DNA of 64,000 nt from DAOUJH01 sp965116555. Its GTDB lineage: Bacteria > Chloroflexota > Dehalococcoidia > Lucifugimonadales > QGNO01. Positions 7,996-14,593 of the stretch are shown here, piece after piece. Under the pieces are notes generated by a model. It was not told the DNA's origin and did not search any database. It worked only from the letters and a program-made list of their open reading frames with translations. Position numbers and translations under genes: made by a program. Each line of letters starts with the position of its first letter. The first letter of the stretch is position 1. Location of the stretch: assembly GCA_965116555.1 (NCBI GenBank), contig OZ220698.1, positions 1,798,001-1,862,000 on the forward strand, given 5' to 3'.

Positions 7996-9090
7996 TTATG
8001 CTAGCTGATCGTTGGCCGAGCCATCTCCTTCTATGTACGCTTCAACCAAGTCATGGGCATCGTCGTCTGTGAACTGAATCGGCGGCGACTTCATGAAGTA
8101 CGAAGACGGCGCCACCATGGGACCGCCCCATCCCCTGTCCAAGGCCAGCTTTGCGCAGCGGATGGCGTCGATGAGCACGCCCGCCGAATTAGGGCTGTCC
8201 CATACCTCCAACTTCAGTTCCGCGTTCAGCGGCACGTCACCAAACGTCCTGCCCTCCACGCGTATGTAGGCCCACTTGCGGTCCGTAAGCCACGGCACAT
8301 AATCGCTGGGGCCTATGTGGACGTTGCCATCGCCGAGGTCGTATGGAAGCTGAGAGGTAACCGAATTGGTCTTGGATATCTTCTTTGAAACCAGCCGCTC
8401 GCGCTCAAGCATGTTTTCAAAGTCGGTGTTCCCGCCAAAGTTGAGCTGGTATGTCCGCTCCACTTTCACGCCGCGCTCATGGAATAGACGGGTCAACATA
8501 CGGTGTGTGATGGTGGCTCCAACCTGCGACTTGATGTCGTCTCCTATGATGGGTAAGTTCTTGTCCTTGAACTTCTTCTGCCAGTAGCCTCCGGTGGCTA
8601 TGAAGACGGGAATGCAGTTGATGAAAGCGGTGCCCGCCTCCAGCACCTGGTCGGCGTACCATCTGGTCGCCTCTTCGCTTCCCACCGGCAGGTAGTTGAT
8701 CACAACGTCGGCGCCGGTATCCTTGAGCACTTGGGCCACGTCCACCGTATCGCCGGGCGCTTTCTTGACCTTGTCTGAAATGTACTTGCCTATGCCGTCA
8801 TGCGTCATGCCGCGCATCACCTTTACGCCTGTACGCGGCACGTCGTGGAAGGTTACGGTGTTGTTCGGCGGAGCGTATATCGCTTTGCCAAGGTCCTTGC
8901 CCACCTTGTTTTTATCGATGTCAAAGGCGGCGACAAACTCTATGTCTCCAACGTGGTATCCGCCAAGCACGGTATGCATGAGGCCGGGAATGAAGCCGTT
9001 TTCAGATGCCTCCCGATACTTGTAGACGCCCTGCACCAGAGACGAAGCGCAGTTGCCAACGCCTATGATTGCAACTTTTATCTTTCCCAA
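7996..9090 (-). CDS. ino1: Inositol-3-phosphate synthase
   Basis: Converts glucose 6-phosphate to myo-inositol 3-phosphate with bound NAD. Seen: VAIIGVGNCASSLVQG (NAD-binding loop), the NYLPVGSEEATRWYA segment, CIPVFIA, GDDIKSQVGATITHR and QLNFGGNTDF, all of them Ino1 core motifs. At 364 residues it is the short prokaryotic form. First gene of the operon with the glycosyltransferase (13-base gap) and the phosphatidyltransferase. A TATACT hexamer lies 36 bases before the ATG (9126-9131, minus) but no clear -35 accompanies it. Confidence 0.94.
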   Translation of the reverse strand: MGKIKVAIIGVGNCASSLVQGVYKYREASENGFIPGLMHTVLGGYHVGDIEFVAAFDIDKNKVGKDLGKAIYAPPNNTVTFHDVPRTGVKVMRGMTHDGIGKYISDKVKKAPGDTVDVAQVLKDTGADVVINYLPVGSEEATRWYADQVLEAGTAFINCIPVFIATGGYWQKKFKDKNLPIIGDDIKSQVGATITHRMLTRLFHERGVKVERTYQLNFGGNTDFENMLERERLVSKKISKTNSVTSQLPYDLGDGNVHIGPSDYVPWLTDRKWAYIRVEGRTFGDVPLNAELKLEVWDSPNSAGVLIDAIRCAKLALDRGWGGPMVAPSSYFMKSPPIQFTDDDAHDLVEAYIEGDGSANDQLA

Positions 9091-9325
9091 TATGCCTCCT
9101 TCCTAGAAAAGAGTGCCATCAACTCAGTATAACTTGCTATGAATTAGCTGCGTGGAATTCGTCTAGCCCATACGGGTTGTGACTGTAATTTGGTTCAAGT
9201 CTTAAATCATGTCATAGAAAATGTCAAGTGCGCAGGCAGGCGGACAGGCCCCCACCATCACCCTCCTACTCTCCGTCATTCTCGCCTCCACAAGAATCCA
9301 GGCGGGGCGTGGTGACCACCGGCAT

Positions 9326-11392
9326 TTAGCGGGGAAACGCTTCCGCCACGCCGCCGTCCACCGTTATCATGCAACCGGTTGTCTTGGCGGAACGGTCGCT
9401 GGCCAGGTATAGCGCTGCTTCCGCAACGTCACGGGGAGTAATGTAGTCTTGGAGGATGTTGCGACGCACGTAGAACTCCTCCAACTCGGAGACCGCTACG
9501 CCGTGCGCGGCGGCGCGCTGCTCACGCATCTCCTCCGACCATAGCTTTGAGTCCTGGAAAACGGAGTCCGGATTTATGATGTTGCTCCTGATGCCGTACC
9601 TGCCGTTTTCAATGGCCAGCACCCGGGCAAGCTGCGCTTCGGCGGCCTTGGCGGCGCTGTAAGCGCCAAAACCGGCGCCCGGCGCCGTAACGTTCTTGGT
9701 CACCACGAAGATCAGGCTGCCTCCCATGCCCTGAGCGCGCATAATCCGCACCGCTTCCTGCGAAACGATCAGATGAGCCGTGGCGTTAACGTCAAGACTC
9801 CTTTGCCAGCTGGACAATGGCAGCTCATCCAGCATCCCAGTGGGAGCTATTCCGGCGTTGGAGACCAGAACATCCAGCCCTCCAAACGCCAGCGCCGTGC
9901 GCTGGAATGCCCCGGCTACCTGCTCTTGATCCGTAACGTCCGCGGGCACGCCTATGCACCTGTCTTCGCCCAGTCCGGCGTTGATCTCTTGCACCGCTTC
10001 GCCCACTCCATCGGCGTCTATGTCAACCAGCGACACCTGCGCTCCTTCCCGGGCAAGACGAAAGGCGATGGCCTTGCCTATGCCGCTGGCTGCGCCCGTA
10101 ACCAGGGCTATGCGCCTTGTCATCTCCTGCTCAGGCGGCAGAAGGCTCAGCTTGTATAGCTCCAAGGGCCAGTACTCGACGTCGTAGGCCTCCTTGGGCG
10201 GCAGGGAGACGTATTCATCGATCGAGTGTGCCCCGGCCATAATCGAGATGGTGTGGTGATAAATGTCGGAGACGGTGTTCAGACCCCTGGTGTCTTTGCC
10301 CGCTACCCACATGCCCAGGCCGGGCACTAGGACAACCCTAGGATATGGGTCACGCATCTCGACAGGCCCATGCTTGTGCCTGTTGAACCAGTCGGTATAC
10401 GTCCTGCGGTACTGTTCTACTCCCGCTTCCAGGCCACGACGCACGTCGCCGGCGTAGGATGGGTCCGATACCTCTACCAGCAACGCATTTCTCTTCGTGC
10501 TCAGCATGTGGTCGGGCGTGGCTGCGCCAGCTTCCGCGAACCCCCTGACTCTTTTTGAGCCAGCGAATTCGAGCGCGTCCGCGCTATCTTCGAACCGCAC
10601 CAGCACGCGTTTCTCCGGTGAAGCGCTGAGCAGCGACCTGAGCACAGGCGTCACCGTACCGGCAACACGGCGGCGCTCCGCCTCCTCCAGGGCAGGCGTT
10701 TTGACTCCACCGAACGGCACCTTGGCGGACGCTCTCACCTTCAAGAACTGCTCTGCTTTGCTAATCAGCGCCACGTGGGCCTCATAGCTGGCCTGTGGAG
10801 TGAAGCCCCAGGTGATCAGGCCATGGTTGAGGAGCACCAGGCCCCTGGCTCCGGGCCGCTTCAACACAGCAGCAGCCACCTCCTTGGAAAGGAGAAAACC
10901 CGGACGCTGGTACTCCACCACTATGACATCCGGGCCGAAGACCTGCGCCAGCGCCTTGCGCGGGTTGCGCGTGTTGGTCAGAGAGAGAATGGCGTCCGCG
11001 TGCGTGTGGACGACGCTGTTCTGCGGCAGAAAGCCGTGGAGCAGCGTCTCTATGGAAGGACGCGGCGAGCCGGGATCCATGACGCAGTGCGACAAGTATT
11101 CCACCATCCCGTCATCGGACATCTGGGACAGCTCAAAGAGCGGCAGAACATCGTCCATACGCAGAGCGGGGAAGTCCCTGCGCCGCGCCGACTTCATGTC
11201 GGAGCCGGACCCCTTGACCAGCATCGCTTTGACCTGCCTGCCACGGAAGTCCGTTCTGGTCACTTTCAGCGAGGTGTTTCCTCCTCCCCAGAGCACCAGC
11301 GACGGCTCTTCCCCGATAAGGCGGCTCTGATAGACAAGCAGGTCCAGCTCATCCAGGTCGTTGACGTCCTCTGCAGACCAGCGGTTTTCCAT
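9326..11392 (-). CDS. Bifunctional class II aldolase / short-chain dehydrogenase
   Basis: A 688-residue fusion. Residues about 10-400 are a class II aldolase/adducin domain with the metal-binding VVHTHADA and LLNHGLITWG motifs. Residues about 425-688 are an SDR domain with ALVTGAASGIGKAIA (NAD(P) loop), VSNAGIAPTG and the YSAAKAAE catalytic Tyr-Lys. This architecture is that of the rhamnulose-1-phosphate aldolase/lactaldehyde dehydrogenase fusion family (RhaD/RhaE-like). No other rhamnose gene is near, so the substrate is open. A dispersed palindrome (9277-9303) lies between its 3' end and ino1. Confidence 0.9.
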   Translation of the reverse strand: MENRWSAEDVNDLDELDLLVYQSRLIGEEPSLVLWGGGNTSLKVTRTDFRGRQVKAMLVKGSGSDMKSARRRDFPALRMDDVLPLFELSQMSDDGMVEYLSHCVMDPGSPRPSIETLLHGFLPQNSVVHTHADAILSLTNTRNPRKALAQVFGPDVIVVEYQRPGFLLSKEVAAAVLKRPGARGLVLLNHGLITWGFTPQASYEAHVALISKAEQFLKVRASAKVPFGGVKTPALEEAERRRVAGTVTPVLRSLLSASPEKRVLVRFEDSADALEFAGSKRVRGFAEAGAATPDHMLSTKRNALLVEVSDPSYAGDVRRGLEAGVEQYRRTYTDWFNRHKHGPVEMRDPYPRVVLVPGLGMWVAGKDTRGLNTVSDIYHHTISIMAGAHSIDEYVSLPPKEAYDVEYWPLELYKLSLLPPEQEMTRRIALVTGAASGIGKAIAFRLAREGAQVSLVDIDADGVGEAVQEINAGLGEDRCIGVPADVTDQEQVAGAFQRTALAFGGLDVLVSNAGIAPTGMLDELPLSSWQRSLDVNATAHLIVSQEAVRIMRAQGMGGSLIFVVTKNVTAPGAGFGAYSAAKAAEAQLARVLAIENGRYGIRSNIINPDSVFQDSKLWSEEMREQRAAAHGVAVSELEEFYVRRNILQDYITPRDVAEAALYLASDRSAKTTGCMITVDGGVAEAFPR

Positions 11393-11472
11393 ACCGGTTG
11401 CATCCTAACAGAGAGTCCGTGGTTCCTACAGCCACGCCCGCGTGGGGCCGGCGCCGCATGAACCACAGATAT

Positions 11473-11502
11473 GCTGCAACGGAGCACGAGCTCCGTTGCA
11501 GC
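11473..11502. terminator. Perfect 13-bp inverted repeat between sulfurtransferase and aldolase genes
   Basis: Arms GCTGCAACGGAGC and GCTCCGTTGCAGC with a 4-base loop. It lies 23 bases past the sulfurtransferase stop. No T-run follows on either strand, so it may be a 3'-end stabiliser or Rho-assisted terminator rather than a classical one. Confidence 0.5.
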
Positions 11503-11525
11503 GATTGCCTATGTCAAACGGCCGA

Positions 11526-12362
11526 CTACCTCTCCACCGGCACGCCTACTGCTGATCCCCACTCCGTCCAGGAGCCGTCGTAATTGCGTACGTTGGGATA
11601 GCCCAGCAGTTCGCTCAGGACAAACCAGGTGTGGGAAGACCGCTCACCTATGCGGCAGTAGGCCACTATCTCCTTATCGCCGCTTATGCCCTTCCCGCCG
11701 TATATCTCGCTAAGCTCATCGGCGGACTTGAACGTGCCGTCCTCGGCTACAGCGGTGGCCCATGGCACGTTGGCCGCGCCGGGGATGTGGCCGCCGCGCT
11801 GCGCCCCTTCCTGGGGCAGGTGCTCCGGCGCAAGGAGCTCTCCGCTGTACTCGGCGGGAGACCTCACGTCTACGAGCTCCAGGTTGGATAGATTGCCTGT
11901 AATGTAGTCGCGCAGAGCGCGGATGGAACAGTCCGGCTCCTGCGCTGTGTAGCTGGCGGCGGCAGGGTTTGGCGCATCCGTTGTGGTCGGCCTACCCTCG
12001 GCGAGCCACTTGGCGCGACCCCCGTTCATCAAGCGGGCGTCCTTGTGGCCGTAGTATTTCAGCTGCCAGTACGCCCAAGCGGCGAACCAGTTGTTGTTGT
12101 CTCCGTAGACCACCACGGTGGTGTCATTGCCTACGCCGGACTCCGACAATAACTTCTCGAAGTCTTCTTTGCTGGTCAGGTCGCGGCGTACGCCGTCCTG
12201 AAGCTGCGACTGCCAGTTGATGCCCACGGCGCCCTCAATGTGACCCTGGTCGTACGCCGTGGTGTCCACGTCGACCTCCAGCAGCCGCACGTTCTCGTCC
12301 TGGCCGTGCTGGGCCACCCACTCGGTGTCTACCAGGACATCCTGCTTTGCATAATCTGCCAT
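11526..12362 (-). CDS. sseA: Thiosulfate/3-mercaptopyruvate sulfurtransferase (two rhodanese domains)
   Basis: Transfers sulfane sulfur to a thiol or cyanide acceptor. The protein has 278 residues: an inactive N-terminal rhodanese domain (about 8-130, with YDQGHIEGAVGINW and VVVYGDNNNWFAAW) and an active C-terminal one (about 150-275, LVDVRSPAEYSGE) holding Cys236 in the loop CRIGERS. The CRxGxRS loop is the thiosulfate-type signature. AGGAGGA precedes the ATG. The gene lies behind its own promoter, a 23-codon Cys-rich leader frame and a terminator (12391-12564), so expression is probably attenuated in response to cysteine supply. Confidence 0.93.
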   Translation of the reverse strand: MADYAKQDVLVDTEWVAQHGQDENVRLLEVDVDTTAYDQGHIEGAVGINWQSQLQDGVRRDLTSKEDFEKLLSESGVGNDTTVVVYGDNNNWFAAWAYWQLKYYGHKDARLMNGGRAKWLAEGRPTTTDAPNPAAASYTAQEPDCSIRALRDYITGNLSNLELVDVRSPAEYSGELLAPEHLPQEGAQRGGHIPGAANVPWATAVAEDGTFKSADELSEIYGGKGISGDKEIVAYCRIGERSSHTWFVLSELLGYPNVRNYDGSWTEWGSAVGVPVER

Positions 12363-12390
12363 CGTTCTTTTCCTCCTGAATTCTCTGCAA

Positions 12391-12427
12391 AATAAAAAGC
12401 CCCTCGATTCCTAAGTTTGCGAGGGGC
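12391..12427 (-). terminator. Intrinsic terminator/attenuator ahead of the sulfurtransferase
   Basis: On the minus strand GCCCCTCG pairs with CGAGGGGC across a 13-base loop and is followed by TTTTTATT. It ends only 15 bases before the Shine-Dalgarno of the sulfurtransferase gene and lies downstream of that gene's promoter, so it works inside the leader as an attenuator. Confidence 0.8.
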
Positions 12428-12453
12428 CTTGTTGCCTATTGAACAGCCACGTA

Positions 12454-12525
12454 CTACAAGCGACTATGCCCCACATGGTGAGTACATGTACATGTGCACG
12501 TCCGGACTAAGGTCGCATCAGTCAT
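12454..12525 (-). CDS. Putative cysteine-rich leader peptide (23 aa)
   Basis: A short frame starting about 4 bases after the predicted transcription start, so effectively leaderless. It reads MTDATLVR, then TCTCTCT (three Cys codons alternating with Thr), then HHVGHSRL and stop. The stop is 26 bases before the terminator stem of the downstream sulfurtransferase gene. Leaderless polycysteine short frames that act as cysteine-responsive attenuators are known in mycobacteria. A GGGGC segment inside the frame (12468-12472) can pair with the GCCCC arm of the terminator. Function inferred; translation is not proven. Confidence 0.6.
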   Translation of the reverse strand: MTDATLVRTCTCTCTHHVGHSRL

Positions 12526-12535
12526 GGCGGTAACT

Positions 12536-12564
12536 ATGCTAGACGTTTACGTGCAAAGCGTCAA
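12536..12564 (-). promoter_or_regulatory. Promoter of the leader peptide-sulfurtransferase transcript
   Basis: Minus-strand TTGACG, exactly 17 bases, TAGCAT. The predicted start near 12529 leaves about 4 bases before the leader-peptide ATG at 12525. Confidence 0.7.
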
Positions 12565-12599
12565 GCCGAGGGGTTGCTTCAAGCGGGTCTGCCGTCAGA

Positions 12600-14087
12600 T
12601 CAGCGAGGTGGATTCTCACAGCCCAGGGAAGCCGTCAAGCGTTCGGCGCGGCGGGCGATCGCTTTTGCAAGCCCGCCAAAAATCCAGGAGTGCAAGGGAT
12701 ACAGCGCGTACCAATAGACCAGGCCGGCCAATCCCTTGGGGATGAATGCCGCCGTTTGCTCCAGATGGGTTGCGCCATCCTGTGCTTGCCACACCTCGTA
12801 TTGGAGCCAGGCCTGCCCTGGGAGCTTCATCTCGGCTCTCAGCCGAACCAAGTGGTCGGCTTCCAGGTCTTCCACTCGCCAGAAATCCACGGCATCGCCG
12901 ACACGCAGGTCGTCGGGATGGCGGCGTCCTCTCCGTAGACCAGCGCCGCCAAGCAGGCGATCCACCATCCCCCGTAATCGCCACGTCCAGTTGGCGAAAT
13001 ACCAGCCGCGAGTCCCGCCTATACCGGTAAACACCCGGTAGACGGCCCAGGCCGGAGCTGCAACCACGCGGCGCCTGCGCTCGATAATCATCCCTTTCCG
13101 AGATTCCAAACGAACCGGTTTCTCTAGCCCTGTGGTCGTGCCAGTGGCATCGCTCCACGATGTGTCTATCCTTCCCTCGTCGAGTTCCCTTATCACGCCG
13201 CCGATGGCCGAGGCGTAGCCCTGAGGCTCGATATGGGGGAACAGAGCGCCAGCGAGACTGGTGGTCACTACGACGTCGTTGCGGAGCCCCTCGACGAGAG
13301 CTGCGCTGATACCGGCAGGTATGGGAGTCACCCAATGCACCCAGTAAGAGGACAGGCGAGGGGTCAGGACCGGGACGGGAAGCAGCAGCCGTCTGAGACC
13401 TCTTGCCTCGGCATAGCCCAGCATCAGTCCCTTGTAGGTGGTAACGTCTCTACCCCCAATCTCGATTATGAGTCCATCGCTTTCCGGAACGTCTAGGGCA
13501 GAAACCAGGTATGCCAGTAGGTCATCGACGGCGATGGGCTGGATGCGGGAGTAGATCCACTTGGGGCAGACCATGACCGGCAGCCGCTCCACAAGATAGC
13601 GAATCATCTCGAATGAGGTGCTGCCTGATCCGACGACTACGGCAGCCCGGAACTCTGTGACAGGAACGCCGCCCTCCCTCAGCGCTTCTCCCGTCTCCTG
13701 GCGAGAGCGCAAGTGCTGAGAGAGATTGGCTCTCGGGTCCCCCAAGCCGCCTAGGTAAATGATTCGGTTCACCCCTGCTTCCCTAGCTTCCTGACCAAAC
13801 GTACGTGCCGCCTCAATGTCCAACTCGTGGAATTTGAAACCCTTGGACATGCTGTGAATCAGGTAGTAGGCAGAGTCCACCCCGGCCAGCGCTTTTGATA
13901 GGGCTTGAGGACTCAGAACGTCGCCTACCGCTACCTCGACCTGGTCGGACCAGGAACGGGAAAGGGCCCGGGCCTGGCTGCGCACCAGAACACGCACGCG
14001 GTACCCTTCTTCCACCAGCCGGGGCACCAACCTTCCTCCTATGTACCCGGTGGCTCCGGTGACCAGAACCGTTTCGGGGCGGGTCAT
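12600..14087 (-). CDS. SDR-family NAD(P)-binding protein with C-terminal DUF2867
   Basis: A 495-residue, two-domain protein. Residues about 5-300 are an atypical extended SDR (TVLVTGATGYIGGRLVPRL, then IIYLGGLGDP). Residues about 330-490 match DUF2867, a START-like domain often fused to this SDR type, with GWYFANWTWRLRGMVDRLLGG and the hydrophobic LAGLVYWYALYPLH. It probably acts on a membrane-associated or hydrophobic substrate, but none is established. The ATG at 14087 is supported by GGAGGAG six bases upstream; an open frame extends 14 codons further without a ribosome site. Confidence 0.87.
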   Translation of the reverse strand: MTRPETVLVTGATGYIGGRLVPRLVEEGYRVRVLVRSQARALSRSWSDQVEVAVGDVLSPQALSKALAGVDSAYYLIHSMSKGFKFHELDIEAARTFGQEAREAGVNRIIYLGGLGDPRANLSQHLRSRQETGEALREGGVPVTEFRAAVVVGSGSTSFEMIRYLVERLPVMVCPKWIYSRIQPIAVDDLLAYLVSALDVPESDGLIIEIGGRDVTTYKGLMLGYAEARGLRRLLLPVPVLTPRLSSYWVHWVTPIPAGISAALVEGLRNDVVVTTSLAGALFPHIEPQGYASAIGGVIRELDEGRIDTSWSDATGTTTGLEKPVRLESRKGMIIERRRRVVAAPAWAVYRVFTGIGGTRGWYFANWTWRLRGMVDRLLGGAGLRRGRRHPDDLRVGDAVDFWRVEDLEADHLVRLRAEMKLPGQAWLQYEVWQAQDGATHLEQTAAFIPKGLAGLVYWYALYPLHSWIFGGLAKAIARRAERLTASLGCENPPR

Positions 14088-14250
14088 CTGACTCCTCCGC
14101 GCGACTTCAGGAACGACCATGAAACGCACAGCATTATAGACGCCGACACCGAAATGTGGGCAAGCCGGAGCTGGCGGGTTGGAGTCTACGGTTTTCCCTG
14201 CCTGCCTAATTTCTGTTGTGTACAGTCCCTCTACTTACATCCAGTCCCCC

Positions 14251-14304
14251 TTGACCTTCAACTCCCTCCCATATACACTACCCATACCCCCTGGGGAGGG
14301 GTAT
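14251..14304 (+). promoter_or_regulatory. Promoter and CsoR-type operator of the copper operon
   Basis: TTGACC (14251-14256), 17 bases, TACACT (14274-14279). Directly downstream is a perfect palindrome at 14284-14304: ATACCCC, seven bases CTGGGGA, GGGGTAT. It covers the expected transcription start. The TACCCC...GGGGTA form is the known CsoR operator type, so repression by the adjacent regulator is expected. Confidence 0.75.
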
Positions 14305-14323
14305 CACTCGCAGAGGACTAGAA

Positions 14324-14590
14324 ATGCTGCCTGAAGTAAAGCAAGACTCGCTGAAACGGCTAAACTATATAGAAGGACACCTGGCCGGCATCCGGCGCAT
14401 GATTGAGGACGAGAAATACTGCGTCGACATCCTGAAGCAGACCTTCGCCGTGCGCCGCGCCATCCAGAAGGTGGAGTCCAAGCTGCTGGAAGGCCACCTG
14501 CACACACACGTCCTAGAGGGTGTGCGCAACGGCCATGACCAGGATGTCCTTGACGAGCTCATACAGCTCTACAACCTTTCGGAGAAGTGA
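14324..14590 (+). CDS. csoR: CsoR-family metal-sensing repressor
   Basis: All-helical DNA-binding repressor of the DUF156/CsoR-RcnR family, 88 residues. Cu(I) ligand positions are Cys33, His58 and residue 62, which is His here instead of the usual Cys. A C-H-H set is known from the Thermus thermophilus copper sensor, and RcnR uses it together with an N-terminal His that is absent here. Followed after three bases by copA and preceded by a matching operator, so copper-responsive autoregulation is likely. Confidence 0.92.
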   Translation: MLPEVKQDSLKRLNYIEGHLAGIRRMIEDEKYCVDILKQTFAVRRAIQKVESKLLEGHLHTHVLEGVRNGHDQDVLDELIQLYNLSEK

Positions 14591-14593
14591 CGC

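Noticed and set aside
11470..11520. TTGACA on the minus strand at about 11511-11516 as an aldolase promoter
   Set aside because: No -10 lies at a suitable distance; the bases fall in the 13-bp hairpin instead.
12616..13335. Second minus-strand frame inside the SDR-DUF2867 gene
   Set aside because: Low-complexity Arg/Ser-rich product caused by GC skew at codon position three; the SDR frame has recognisable motifs throughout.
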